Shown piece after piece: positions 16,006-23,903 of a DNA stretch of 64,000 nucleotides; position 1 is the stretch's first letter; each line of letters begins with the position of its first letter. The notes under the pieces were generated by a model. It had not been told where the DNA came from. It was given only the letters and a program-made list of their open reading frames with translations, and made no database searches. Origin of the DNA: Bordetella ansorpii (GTDB taxonomy: Bacteria > Pseudomonadota > Gammaproteobacteria > Burkholderiales > Burkholderiaceae_B); assembly GCF_900078705.1 (NCBI RefSeq), contig NZ_FKIF01000002.1, positions 1 through 64,000 of the forward strand, in the 5' to 3' direction. Made by a program: the position numbers and the translations under genes.

Positions 16006-17856
16006 ATAGGGGGCAGCCCTTTAGGGCTGCGCCCCTGCCACACCACCCGGCATGCGGGTCCGCACCGGGCGGTTCGAGAGGTTGAGGTCAGGCGAGTCGA
16101 GGTAGGCCCAGGCGGTCGAACCAGGCCACGGTCAGTACGCTGCCCAGCAACTTGCCGCTGTTGCGCCACCAACGGCGGCCATTGGCCGCGATCTGGTGGG
16201 CCACATCGTGGCTCGCGCCCAAGGCACGCAGTTCCCGGAACATGGTTTTGCCGCGCTTCCAGTGCTTGAGCTGGATTGCCCGCAGCCGATGCCTCAGCCA
16301 CTCGTCCAGCCCGCGCCACACACCCGGCGTTTGCGACAGCCCGAAGTAGGCCTTCCAACCCAGCAGGTACGCACGCAACTTCTGCACCACTTGCCCCAGG
16401 CTGCGTCCGCCGCTGCGCCCGGTCATCTCCCGGATACGCTGCTTGAACGTCGCCAGCGGCTTGGCCGCCACTGCGCGTTTGACCTGTTTGCCCGGGGCCA
16501 CCCATAAGGCATATCCCAGGAACTTGCGGTTAAACGCACTGGCCACCGCGCTCTTGGCTTCGTTGACCTTCAGCTTGAGCCGACCGTACAACCGGCGCAG
16601 CAGCACCATCACCCGCTGGCCCGCCAGACGACCGCGCACGTACACGTTGCAGTCATCGGCGTAGCGCACGAAGCAATGCCCCCGCCGCTCCAGCTCCCGA
16701 TCCACCTCGTCGAGCAGCACATTGGCCAGCAGCGGCGACAGCGGACCGCCTTGCGGCGTTCCCTGGTCCCGCTCCATCACCACCCCGCCATCCATGATCC
16801 CCGCGTTCAGGTACGCCCGCACCAACCGGATCACTCCAGTATCGGCAACGCGCCTCTGTAACCGCTCTATCAGGATGTCGTGGTTGACCCGGTCGAAGAA
16901 CTTCTCCAGGTCCACGTCCACCACCACGCGCCGCCCCGACTGCACGTACGACTGCGCGGCCAACACCGCGTCGTGCGCACGTCGCCCAGGACGGAACCCG
17001 TAGCTGTGCTCGCTGAAGCTCGGATCGAGCAACGGTTGCAGCACTTGCAGCAACGCCTGCTGGATCAGCCGATCCGTCACCGTCGGGATGCCCAACTCGC
17101 GCTGGCCCCCGTCGGGCTTCGGGATCGTCACCCGCCGTACCGGACTGGGCCGGTACGTCCCCTGCAACAGCCGCTCACGGATGCGCGGCCACTTGGTCCT
17201 CAACCGTTGAACCGTCTGGTCTATGTCCAGACCGTCCACGCCTGCCGAGCCCCGGTTGGCCCGCACCCGCTTGAGCGCCCGCTTCAGGTTCTCTCGCGTC
17301 AGCGCCGCTTCCAACAGCGCCGACCCTGTGCCCTCCTGCCCAGGCCGCGGACCCTCGGCTTCGTCACGACACACCCCAGCCGGGGCTTCACCCCGGCCTA
17401 CGGCACAACGCCCCGCTTGCGCAGGCTTCTGACGCATGGCCCCAGATATCGACATGGTTTCAGACACTCCCTCTCGTTCGGCCCTTCGCGCCCCGCTTCG
17501 GCCTCACCGGCCACACGGCGGCACTACTACGACCTCTGCTGACGCCTCGCTCCGGCTCAACACCGTTACCCTTTCAGGATCGAGGCGAGGCCTCCCCAGG
17601 TAAGCACGCACTCCTTCATCGCACAACCGCCGCATCTACGCCGCCTCGCCTTGACCACAAGAGCTTCGCGGTTCCTTGCCCGCTCCCCCTGCTCGGCAAC
17701 GCCTTCTATGCGGTTCTTGTCCATCGGCTCGCGATTTACGCTCCACGCTTCCTCCCCACATTTGGTCGCCCTCATGCAGTTGCGTTTCGCTTCGTTCGTC
17801 GTGATCCACTTACGGCGGGACTTGCACCCGCAGGAGCACGCACATGCTGGGCGCAC
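16006..17856 (-). mobile_element. Group II intron (probably IIC) inserted behind a terminator hairpin
   Basis: The 5' end on the minus strand is GTGCGCCCAGCATGTGCGTG at 17856, a standard group II start. The 3' part has a domain V-like hairpin (ACCGCCCGG-TGCG-GACC-CGCA-TG-CCGGGTGGT, about 16034-16075) with the usual two-base bulge. It is followed by a domain VI-like hairpin (GCAGCCC-TAAA-GGGCTGC) and an end ..CCTAT at 16006. Length is 1851 bases and it contains a reverse transcriptase ORF. The exon boundary at 17857 follows the T-tract of an intrinsic terminator directly, the site preference known for bacterial class C introns. Assignment to IIC is inferred from that and from the lack of an endonuclease domain. 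Boundaries may be off by a base or two. Confidence 0.85.
16088..17467 (-). CDS. ltrA: Group II intron-encoded reverse transcriptase/maturase
   Basis: A 459-aa protein. The RT domain runs from about residue 55 to 340, with RT1-7 blocks including IPKPDGGQRELGIPTVTDRLIQQ (115-137), SYGFRPGRRAHDA (155-167), DVDLEKFFDRVNHD (184-197), GTPQGGPLSPLLAN (236-249) and the catalytic YADD at 269-272. A maturase (X) domain follows to about residue 440. The protein ends with WFDRLGLPRLA and has no HNH endonuclease domain, as in class C introns. It binds and splices its own intron RNA and copies it into DNA. The frame is intact, so the intron may still be active. Confidence 0.95.
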   Translation of the reverse strand: MSETMSISGAMRQKPAQAGRCAVGRGEAPAGVCRDEAEGPRPGQEGTGSALLEAALTRENLKRALKRVRANRGSAGVDGLDIDQTVQRLRTKWPRIRERLLQGTYRPSPVRRVTIPKPDGGQRELGIPTVTDRLIQQALLQVLQPLLDPSFSEHSYGFRPGRRAHDAVLAAQSYVQSGRRVVVDVDLEKFFDRVNHDILIERLQRRVADTGVIRLVRAYLNAGIMDGGVVMERDQGTPQGGPLSPLLANVLLDEVDRELERRGHCFVRYADDCNVYVRGRLAGQRVMVLLRRLYGRLKLKVNEAKSAVASAFNRKFLGYALWVAPGKQVKRAVAAKPLATFKQRIREMTGRSGGRSLGQVVQKLRAYLLGWKAYFGLSQTPGVWRGLDEWLRHRLRAIQLKHWKRGKTMFRELRALGASHDVAHQIAANGRRWWRNSGKLLGSVLTVAWFDRLGLPRLA

Positions 17857-17864
17857 AAAGAAAG

Positions 17865-17892
17865 GGCCTTCCACCCGAATGGATGGAAGGCC
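17865..17892 (-). terminator. Terminator hairpin that is the intron target
   Basis: Minus-strand GGCCTTCCA, a 10-base loop and TGGAAGGCC form a perfect 9-bp stem followed by CTTTCTTT. The intron starts at the next base. It terminates the 72-aa gene whose stop is at 17910. Confidence 0.88.
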
Positions 17893-17909
17893 TGTAGAGG
17901 CATGCGTAT

Positions 17910-18128
17910 TCAGCCGTAGTGCTGCTGCGCTTCCTGCCATGGGACGAAGCACGCATCGCCGCCAGTTGAGATGGGAGGCTGCAAGCGCCCGATCTCTTCC
18001 GCCGAGAAGCACGTGGCCTGGTCAAGCGTGACCCAGCCGAACTCGTTGGACCAGAAGCCGGCGCTGTCGCCGACGGCCGACTCGTTGGGCGAATACACCA
18101 CCCAAGCGTCGCCAACTTCGCTCGTCAT
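17910..18128 (-). CDS. ICE protein of unknown function, 72 aa
   Basis: A 72-aa acidic protein (MTSEVGDAWVVYSPNESAVGD...), soluble, rich in Trp and Phe, without motifs I can name. Its ATG overlaps the stop of the 274-aa gene in an ATGA arrangement, so the two are co-translated. A strong terminator follows 17 bases after its stop, marking the end of the transcription unit. Confidence 0.7.
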   Translation of the reverse strand: MTSEVGDAWVVYSPNESAVGDSAGFWSNEFGWVTLDQATCFSAEEIGRLQPPISTGGDACFVPWQEAQQHYG

Positions 18129-18949
18129 GCCGAGAGCGCCTGACGTCGCCGGGTCGCCTTGGCATCGATGACGTTCACCTGGATCTGACGCCAGCGCCCG
18201 TCGTCGATGAGCCGATTCAGCACTTCACCGAGCATGTCGAAATACACCTCGTCGTGCCGATCGACCAGTTCGAGTGATTCACCATCATTGCGGTTCAGTT
18301 CCACCACGTAGGTATCGCCCGCGCGGTCGTACAGGATCGTTACCTGGCCCACGAACTTCGCGGTCGAGACCGTGAAGCTAATCGCCGGAGGCGTTTCGAT
18401 GATCTTGGACGGGGCGGGATCGACCCATGTGAAGTCGGTGGCGCCCGCATCGACCAGCATGTGGGTGATACGCCGGAAGCCATCGGGTGCCGGCATTTCC
18501 TCCATCTGCTCGATGAGCTGGCCCAGTTCCATGCACTTCGGCTCGGGGATGGGCAGTTTGGCCGGCGCGGAGCCGAGGATGTGCCTCGTGATGGTGTAAG
18601 GCTTGCCGTCCGAGGTTGTCTCGGTGATGACTTCCGGGGTGTCCGCGCGCAGGCCGTCGAAACGGCGCCGAGCGTAGGGCTGGACATGCACCTTGGCGCC
18701 TTCACTGGGAACAGTGCTCACCAGGTTGGGATCGAGCACCGCGAACTCGCTGGGCTTGAGCTTGACGACAATGGCGTCGTTGGTCGCCGCAACCACCTTG
18801 CCGTCGAAGGGCTGGGGATCGATGGCGAAGCCCAGCGTCGAGGACTTCGGCTGATCGTCGAACACTCGGTACTTGAACGACCGCACGTTGCGGGGGACAT
18901 GGCCTGCGACAAGCGAAGGCATCAGGGTCTTGATGAGAGAGCGATCCAT
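18125..18949 (-). CDS. ICE protein of unknown function, 274 aa
   Basis: A 274-aa protein; the ATG at 18949 (MDRSLIKTLMPSLVAGHV) has AAGGAG upstream and follows a nested leader hairpin. It is soluble and mixed alpha/beta, with the segments FDGKVVAATNDAIVVKLKPSEFAVLDPNLV and DRAGDTYVVELNRNDGESLELVDRHDEVYFDMLGEVLNRL. The C-terminus is basic (DAKATRRRQALSA). No family is recognised. The frame stays open upstream to 19447, but that part lies beyond the leader structures and is not taken as coding for this protein. Confidence 0.72.
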   Translation of the reverse strand: MDRSLIKTLMPSLVAGHVPRNVRSFKYRVFDDQPKSSTLGFAIDPQPFDGKVVAATNDAIVVKLKPSEFAVLDPNLVSTVPSEGAKVHVQPYARRRFDGLRADTPEVITETTSDGKPYTITRHILGSAPAKLPIPEPKCMELGQLIEQMEEMPAPDGFRRITHMLVDAGATDFTWVDPAPSKIIETPPAISFTVSTAKFVGQVTILYDRAGDTYVVELNRNDGESLELVDRHDEVYFDMLGEVLNRLIDDGRWRQIQVNVIDAKATRRRQALSA

Positions 18950-18972
18950 GGGAAATCTCCTTGAAGATGAAA

Positions 18973-19008
18973 CAAGGGATTCCCGGCCCACAAGGGAGAG
19001 ATCCCTTG
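18973..19008 (-). promoter_or_regulatory. Nested leader hairpin before the 274-aa gene
   Basis: Outer CAAGGGAT/ATCCCTTG encloses CCC-TTGT-GGG. CCACCCA precedes it on the transcript and AAGGAG follows. Confidence 0.7.
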
Positions 19009-19067
19009 TGGGTGGATAGACGCGGTGCGTCCGTAGGAAGATTCGACCAACACGGTTTCCCGCGCTT

Positions 19068-19122
19068 GCAGCCTCGAAGGTCTCGACTGCCTGGGCATGT
19101 ATCGGCAGCGCCGACGAACATG
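19068..19122 (-). repeat. Two-hairpin ICE element, copy 2 (upstream of the 274-aa gene)
   Basis: First hairpin: CATGT, stem TCGGC-GCT-GCCGA, ACATG. Second: GCAGTC, a loop containing GAGACCTTCGA, GGCTGC (one G-U pair). It lies 119 bases upstream of the start at 18949. Confidence 0.7.
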
Positions 19123-19449
19123 GTGCCGAGGATGGCCCAGGAAAGACCGGCGCGCTCGTGGAAATCCGCACCGCGCCGTGCCCGCTTTCCCGCGCTGTGA
19201 GTTCGTAGCTGTCCAGACCAATGAGGCATGCCAGCGGATGGCGGTAGGCGTCGAATTCCCTTTTGACGAGGCGTTCGTACAAGTGCAAGGAACTGCGGGG
19301 CGTCGTAGAAAGCAGGTTTTCTGCGCGGTGCGATCGTCGGTAATGGCAAGGACCATCAACTGGCTGTCCCGTGCGGTTGGCGCGAGGAGCGCAGCTGGCC
19401 CTGTTGCCGAGATGCCTTTTCGCCTTGAAGGTGGGCTGCGTCTTCATTA

Positions 19450-19475
19450 ATTCAATAAATGATGTATCATTGAAT
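19450..19475 (+). promoter_or_regulatory. ars operator/promoter overlapping the arsR start
   Basis: ATTCAAT and ATTGAAT flank an inner ATGAT-GT-ATCAT, a 26-bp dyad typical of ArsR operators. TATCAT (19465-19470) can serve as -10 and TTCATT (19443-19448) as a weak -35. The dyad ends one base before the ATG, leaving no room for a Shine-Dalgarno sequence, so the arsR transcript may be leaderless. Confidence 0.7.
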
Positions 19476-19476
19476 A

Positions 19477-19803
19477 ATGAATGAAGATCAAGCTGTTTCC
19501 GCCCTGAGCGCCCTGGCGCACACCCAACGCCTGCGCGTGTTCCGCGCCCTGGTCGTGGCCGGGCCGGAAGGACTCACACCCAGCGTCCTCGCCGACCAAC
19601 TCGACGTGGCCCGCAATGCCTTGTCTTTCCACCTGAAGGAGCTGGCCCACGCCGGCCTCGTCACTATCGAGCAGCAGGGCCGCAACCTGATCTATCGCGC
19701 CGAGTACAGCCACATGAACGGCCTGATTGGCTACCTGACCGAGCATTGCTGCCAAGGCGGTGTCTGCGAGGTTTCCAACACCACCACCCACTGCGACTGC
19801 TGA
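19477..19803 (+). CDS. arsR: ArsR-family arsenic-responsive repressor
   Basis: A 108-aa protein with the ArsR/SmtB winged helix: LSALAHTQRLRVFRALVVAG, the recognition helix VLADQLDVARNALSFHLKELAHAGLV (about 40-66), and a beta wing TIEQQGRNLIYRAE. The C-terminus has HCCQGGVC and a final CDC, thiolates suitable for As(III) binding. They sit at the C-terminal end rather than in the classical ELCVCDL helix position. It should repress the operon that follows by binding the adjacent dyad. First gene of the plus-strand ars operon. Confidence 0.93.
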   Translation: MNEDQAVSALSALAHTQRLRVFRALVVAGPEGLTPSVLADQLDVARNALSFHLKELAHAGLVTIEQQGRNLIYRAEYSHMNGLIGYLTEHCCQGGVCEVSNTTTHCDC

Positions 19804-19807
19804 TGCC

Positions 19808-20305
19808 ATGACCACCGCCACCACCTACAACGCCTTGTTCATCTGCACGGGCAATTCGGCCCGCTCCATCCTCGCCGAAGGCATCCTCAACGACATAGGC
19901 CAGGGGCGGTTTCACGCCTGGTCGGCAGGCAGCCATCCGAAAGGCGAGGTTCACCCGCTGGCGCTCGCTACGCTAGAGCGGCTGCACCTGCCGACAACGG
20001 GCTACCGCAGCAAGAGCTGGGACGAATTCTTGAAGCCCGATGCGCCGGTGTTCGATTTCATCTTCACTGTCTGCGACAACGCCGCCGGCGAGGCCTGTCC
20101 GCTGTGGCCGGGCAAGCCGGTGTCGGCGCACTGGGGCGTGCCTGACCCGGCAGCCGTAGAAGGCTCCCTGGAACGACAAAGCAAGGCATTCTTCGACACC
20201 GCCATGACGCTGCGCCGACGTATCGAGTTGTTCCTGTCGCTGCCGATCAAGAGTCTCGATGCCATGTCGTTGCAGCGCGAACTGCGCGACATCGGCCGCC
20301 AGTGA
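19808..20305 (+). CDS. arsC: Thioredoxin-linked arsenate reductase (LMW phosphatase fold)
   Basis: A 165-aa protein. The phosphatase-like P-loop CTGNSARS has Cys13 and Arg19. Further cysteines lie in FTVCDNAAGEACPLWPG (about residues 80-95), and the loop HWGVPDPAAVEG carries the general-acid Asp. It reduces As(V) to As(III), which Acr3 then exports. The start ATG at 19808 lies 4 bases after the arsR stop; an earlier in-frame ATG inside arsR is rejected. The second arsenate reductase gene downstream belongs to an unrelated fold. Confidence 0.92.
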   Translation: MTTATTYNALFICTGNSARSILAEGILNDIGQGRFHAWSAGSHPKGEVHPLALATLERLHLPTTGYRSKSWDEFLKPDAPVFDFIFTVCDNAAGEACPLWPGKPVSAHWGVPDPAAVEGSLERQSKAFFDTAMTLRRRIELFLSLPIKSLDAMSLQRELRDIGRQ

Positions 20306-20315
20306 GGCCCGCCCG

Positions 20316-21392
20316 ATGAGCGCAACCGATACCGCCGGCGCCGCGCCCTCAAACTCCGCGATGAGCGGCTTTGAGCGTTACCTGACGCTATGGGTGGCGG
20401 TGTGCATCGTCGCTGGCATCGCGCTCGGCCAGTTCGCGCCCGCCGCATTTCAGGCCATCGGCCGCATGGAGATTGCCCAGGTCAACCTGCCGGTCGGCCT
20501 GCTGATCTGGGTAATGATCATCCCCATGCTGCTGAAGGTGGACTTCGCCGCGCTCGGCCAGGTGCGCCAGCATTGGCGCGGCATGGGGGTCACGCTGTTC
20601 ATCAATTGGGCCGTCAAGCCGTTCTCGATGGCACTGCTGGCGTGGATCTTCATCCGCCACGTCTTTGCCGAATGGCTGCCCGCCGACCAGCTCGACAGCT
20701 ACATCGCCGGCCTGATCCTGCTGGCTGCCGCGCCGTGTACCGCCATGGTTTTCGTCTGGAGCCGGCTGACCGGCGGCGATCCGGTGTTCACGCTGTCGCA
20801 AGTGGCCTTGAACGACACCATCATGGTGTTCGCCTTCGCGCCCATCGTCGGCCTGCTGTTGGGCCTGTCCTCGATCACGGTGCCGTGGGACACCTTGCTG
20901 GTGTCGGTGGGTTTGTACATCGTCATTCCGGTCATCCTTGCGCAGCTCTGGCGTCGTGCGCTGCTGCGCCGGGGCCAAGCCGCATTTGATCGGACACTGG
21001 AACGCATCGGCCCGTTGTCGATCGCCGCGCTGCTGCTGACGCTGGTGCTGCTGTTCGCCTTCCAGGGTGAGGCCATCATCCGCCAGCCCCTGGTGATCGC
21101 CATGCTCGCGGTGCCGATCCTGATTCAAGTGTTCTTCAATTCCGGGTTGGCCTACTGGCTCAACCGCCAGGCGGGCGAAAAGCACTGCGTCGCTGGACCA
21201 TCCGCGTTGATTGGCGCCAGCAACTTCTTCGAGTTGGCCGTGGCCGCGGCCATCAGCCTGTTCGGTTTCCATTCCGGCGCGGCGCTGGCCACCGTGGTCG
21301 GCGTGCTCATCGAGGTGCCGGTGATGCTGCTGGTGGTGCGCGTGGTCAACCGCTCGCGCGGCTGGTACGAGCGCCGCCCGACTACTTCGTAA
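20316..21392 (+). CDS. acr3: Acr3-family arsenite efflux permease
   Basis: A 358-aa membrane protein with about ten hydrophobic helices. Acr3 signatures are visible: LPVGLLIWVMIIPMLLKVDF, the conserved AAAPCTAMVFVWSRLTGGDP with the essential Cys in helix 4, and GASNFFELAVAAAISLFG near the end. It exports arsenite across the inner membrane using the proton motive force. The start ATG at 20316 is 10 bases past the arsC stop; the longer frame upstream overlaps arsC and lacks a membrane pattern. Confidence 0.94.
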   Translation: MSATDTAGAAPSNSAMSGFERYLTLWVAVCIVAGIALGQFAPAAFQAIGRMEIAQVNLPVGLLIWVMIIPMLLKVDFAALGQVRQHWRGMGVTLFINWAVKPFSMALLAWIFIRHVFAEWLPADQLDSYIAGLILLAAAPCTAMVFVWSRLTGGDPVFTLSQVALNDTIMVFAFAPIVGLLLGLSSITVPWDTLLVSVGLYIVIPVILAQLWRRALLRRGQAAFDRTLERIGPLSIAALLLTLVLLFAFQGEAIIRQPLVIAMLAVPILIQVFFNSGLAYWLNRQAGEKHCVAGPSALIGASNFFELAVAAAISLFGFHSGAALATVVGVLIEVPVMLLVVRVVNRSRGWYERRPTTS

Positions 21393-21408
21393 TCTCCAAG
21401 AGGCATCC

Positions 21409-21831
21409 ATGAGCACCATCACGATCTACCACAACCCGGCCTGTGGCACCTCGCGCAACGTGCTCGGCTTGATCCGCAACAGCGGTGAGGAACCTACCGT
21501 CATCGAGTACCTGAAAACGCCGCCCGACCGCGACACGCTCCAGGCGCTGATCGCGGCGATGGGCGTGCCGGTGCGAGACGTGCTGCGCGAGAAAGGCACG
21601 CCCTATGCCGAACTCGACCTGGGCAACCCGAGGTGGAGCGACGACGACCTGATCGGCTTCATGCTCCAGCATCCCATCCTCATCAACCGGCCTATCGTGG
21701 TCACGCCGCTAGGCACGCGCCTGTGCCGGCCTTCGGAAGCCGTGCTCGACCTGCTGCCGCAGCCGCAGCGCGGCGCGTTCAACAAGGAGGACGGCGAGCC
21801 AGTGGTCGATGAGAAAGGCCGCCGTGTCTGA
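21409..21831 (+). CDS. arsC: Glutaredoxin-linked arsenate reductase
   Basis: A 140-aa protein of the Spx/R773 ArsC fold, with [12 protein letters not shown] carrying the catalytic Cys12. The family's arginines are in the [11 protein letters not shown]-like region and in [23 protein letters not shown]. It reduces arsenate with glutathione and glutaredoxin. Together with the phosphatase-type enzyme, the operon carries two non-homologous routes for the same step. It starts 16 bases after acr3 and overlaps the arsH start by 23 bases. Confidence 0.94.
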   Translation: MSTITIYHNPACGTSRNVLGLIRNSGEEPTVIEYLKTPPDRDTLQALIAAMGVPVRDVLREKGTPYAELDLGNPRWSDDDLIGFMLQHPILINRPIVVTPLGTRLCRPSEAVLDLLPQPQRGAFNKEDGEPVVDEKGRRV

Positions 21832-22546
21832 ATCCCGTCTCGACCTGCCGAACATCGACGCGGCGCTGTTCCAGCAACCGGACACCGAACACCTGTTCGC
21901 GCCGGCACGGGCCACGCATGCGCCGCGCTTCCTGCTGCTCTACGGCTCGCTGCGCGAACGCTCGTTCAGCCGCCTCGCAGCCGAAGAAGCCGCGCGCATC
22001 CTGCGGGCGCTGGGCGGCGAAACCCGATTGTTCAATCCGTCCGGCCTGCCACTGGTGGACGATGCGCCGGCCGATCACCCGAAGGTCAAGGAACTGCACG
22101 AATTGGTGCAATGGGCCGAAGGCATGGTGTGGAGTTCGCCGGAGCGCCACGGCGCGATGACCGGCCTGATGAAGACGCAAATCGACTGGATTCCGCTGTC
22201 GGTCGGCGCGGTGCGCCCGACCCAAGGCAAGACGCTGGCGGTGATGCAGGTGTCGGGCGGCTCGCAGTCGTTCAACGCCGTCAACCAGATGCGCGTGCTG
22301 GGCCGCTGGATGCGGATGCTGACCGTCCCGAACCAGTCCTCGGTCGCCAAGGCATACCAGGAGTTCGACGAGGCCGGACGCATGAAGCCCTCGGCCTATT
22401 ACGACCGCATCGTGGACGTGATGGAAGAACTGATGAAGTTCACGCTGCTCACCCGCGACGCGGTGCCGTATCTGGTTGATCGGTACAGCGAGCGCAAGGA
22501 AAGCGCCGAGGCGTTGAGCCGGCGGGTCGGTCAAGCGGCGATCTGA
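21809..22546 (+). CDS. arsH: ArsH NADPH-dependent FMN reductase
   Basis: A 245-aa flavodoxin-like protein. The FMN-phosphate loop is [21 protein letters not shown] (about 45-65), with [24 protein letters not shown] and [24 protein letters not shown] later. ArsH oxidises trivalent organoarsenicals and can act as an NADPH:FMN oxidoreductase. The ATG at 21809 lies inside arsC. An in-frame GTG at 21824 ([12 protein letters not shown]) is an equally good start and would suit homologs that begin near LPNIDAALF. Confidence 0.93.
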   Translation: MRKAAVSESRLDLPNIDAALFQQPDTEHLFAPARATHAPRFLLLYGSLRERSFSRLAAEEAARILRALGGETRLFNPSGLPLVDDAPADHPKVKELHELVQWAEGMVWSSPERHGAMTGLMKTQIDWIPLSVGAVRPTQGKTLAVMQVSGGSQSFNAVNQMRVLGRWMRMLTVPNQSSVAKAYQEFDEAGRMKPSAYYDRIVDVMEELMKFTLLTRDAVPYLVDRYSERKESAEALSRRVGQAAI

Positions 22547-22703
22547 GCGGCAGGCCAGGAATTCGTTGAGGCTGCAAAGCATCGTCAGTTCAAGTTTCAG
22601 AAAGCACATGCATGTGATGCACGCGCGGTATTTCTTGATAAATCGACTTTATCGAGCTGCGGTGCAGTTCAGCGAATACCGATCTGGAGCCATGGTCAAG
22701 AAG
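22547..22703. other. Right border of the arsenic cargo, no gene
   Basis: About 160 bases with lower GC than the surroundings, including ATAAATCGACTTTATCGAG-like inverted sequence (about 22635-22655) and an ACATGCATGT palindrome. No gene or terminal repeat of an insertion element is recognisable. The ICE backbone resumes at the terminator that follows. Confidence 0.4.
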
Positions 22704-22724
22704 AAAAAGCCCCTCGGAAGGGGC
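22704..22724 (-). terminator. Intrinsic terminator after the 92-aa ICE gene
   Basis: Minus-strand AGCCCCTTCC-GA-GGGGCT is followed by TTTTCTTCTT. It lies 9 bases past the stop at 22733. Confidence 0.82.
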
Positions 22725-22732
22725 TGGGTAGG

Positions 22733-23011
22733 TCAAGCTTCGTACACGAAGTAGTGCTCGCGCTGACGCGGGAAGAACACATGCTTCCACGTGTCGCCGC
22801 TGGTGCTGCCACCGTCGAAGACGACCATTTCGTAGTCGTCAATGTCGGTGTCCGCCAGGTCGGCGCTGTCGATATGGCGCATGTGCAGCGTGCCGCTCAT
22901 ACGCTCGAAGACCAGGATCTGGCCGATGGCGTCGTCCTGGCCCATGGCGTTGACGCAGGCTCCAAGCTGATGCTCGAAGTCGCATGCGGGCGAGATGAGG
23001 TCGGGGAACAT
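22733..23011 (-). CDS. ICE protein of unknown function, 92 aa
   Basis: A 92-aa acidic protein (MFPDLISPACDFEHQLGACVNAM...) with two central strands (GQILVFERMSGTLHMRHID) and a GGSTSGDTWKHVFFPRQREHYFVYEA end. It has no family name I can give. The Shine-Dalgarno sequence is AGGAG, 7 bases before the ATG. It is the first backbone gene on the far side of the arsenic cargo. Confidence 0.7.
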   Translation of the reverse strand: MFPDLISPACDFEHQLGACVNAMGQDDAIGQILVFERMSGTLHMRHIDSADLADTDIDDYEMVVFDGGSTSGDTWKHVFFPRQREHYFVYEA

Positions 23012-23106
23012 GGGGTTGCTCCTATGAAAATGGACTAGCCCGGCTCCTGGTGAGGAGACGGACCGGCATGGGGGACAAAGAGGAATGTTGGCGCGTAACG
23101 CGGCTA

Positions 23107-23823
23107 CTACGACTCGCCCAACGGCAGACCCAGCAACACGGGCGCGTCTGCGTCGAGGATGAGGATGCGGACATCGGCCTGGCCAGCCAGGTCAAGGATG
23201 TTCGCCAGGTCGTCGGGCATGCCCTTGCTCCGGTGCTCTTGGCGAAGCTGTTCCGCGCTGATGCCTTCGGAATACTCCAGGTTCTTATCCGTCCAGGGCG
23301 TGGAGATCAGCTTGATGCCGATCGCCGGGCTGTACGGCACCCGGAAGGCGATGAACAGGAAGGCCTCTGGCGTGGCGAGGTCTGCCAGATTGGCGAGGTA
23401 CTGGCCGGTTTCGTGGCTGATGTGTGCACTGCTGATTTCCCAGCACCGGCTGTAGTAGCCGGTCTCGAAGCTCAGCCGTCGAATCACCTCCCGAGCTGAC
23501 TCTTCAGAGTAGGTGTCCCCGATATGGCATGGGCGACCGTCGAAGTCATAGCCCTCGATTGCGTAGACCACCGAGCGCACGATGCCTTCGGTTTGGCACA
23601 GTGCCTCCAGATCGGCAGGTACCTCCTGGCCCTCGGTGATCAGTGCGAAGTCGGCACCGACCAGGCATGGGAACTGTGCTGCCTGATCGTCAGGCAGGTG
23701 TGCCTGGCTTAAATGCAGCGGCCGCCATACCGGCGGAGAATCGTCCTCGCAGGTGATGAGCAGTGTACGAACAATGCGCAGATTCGAATAACCGCGGATG
23801 AAGGGGTTGTCGGCCTCGGACAT
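23107..23823 (-). CDS. ICE protein of unknown function, 238 aa
   Basis: A 238-aa soluble protein (MSEADNPFIRGYSNLRIVRTLLI). It may belong to DUF5983-like ICE proteins, but I cannot be sure. Two halves are visible: an N-terminal beta-rich part with ITCEDDSPPVWRPLHLSQAHLPDDQ, and a C-terminal part with ETGYYSRCWEISSAHISHETGQYLANLAD and LAGQADVRILILDADAP. No catalytic motif is seen. Shine-Dalgarno AGGAG and a nested leader hairpin precede the ATG. Confidence 0.7.
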   Translation of the reverse strand: MSEADNPFIRGYSNLRIVRTLLITCEDDSPPVWRPLHLSQAHLPDDQAAQFPCLVGADFALITEGQEVPADLEALCQTEGIVRSVVYAIEGYDFDGRPCHIGDTYSEESAREVIRRLSFETGYYSRCWEISSAHISHETGQYLANLADLATPEAFLFIAFRVPYSPAIGIKLISTPWTDKNLEYSEGISAEQLRQEHRSKGMPDDLANILDLAGQADVRILILDADAPVLLGLPLGES

Positions 23824-23848
23824 GGATTACTCCTGGATAGAGAATACC

Positions 23849-23879
23849 GAGGCCGCTCCCCATCGGGGAATGAGACCCC
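23849..23879 (-). promoter_or_regulatory. Nested leader hairpin before the 238-aa gene
   Basis: Outer GGGGTC/GGCCTC (with G-U pairs) encloses CCCC-GAT-GGGG. AACCCACC precedes it on the transcript. Confidence 0.66.
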
Positions 23880-23903
23880 GGTGGGTTGGAAGTGGAAAAT
23901 GCG

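Larger units (their letters stand above)
18950..19446. other. Gene-free spacer between the 274-aa gene and the ars operon
   Basis: The first 175 bases hold the leader hairpin (18973-19008) and copy 2 of the two-hairpin element (19068-19122). The remainder (19130-19446) contains an open minus-strand stretch with protein-like composition (LYERLVKREFDAYRHPLACL) but no start with a Shine-Dalgarno sequence. It may be what is left of an ICE gene cut by insertion of the ars operon. Confidence 0.5.

Noticed and set aside
18950-19447. N-terminal extension of the 274-aa ICE protein
   Set aside because: The open frame crosses the leader hairpin and the two-hairpin element, and the ATG at 18949 has a proper Shine-Dalgarno sequence.
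19447-19824. Minus-strand frame opposite arsR
   Set aside because: arsR has a complete winged-helix pattern and an operator; the opposite frame is its shadow.
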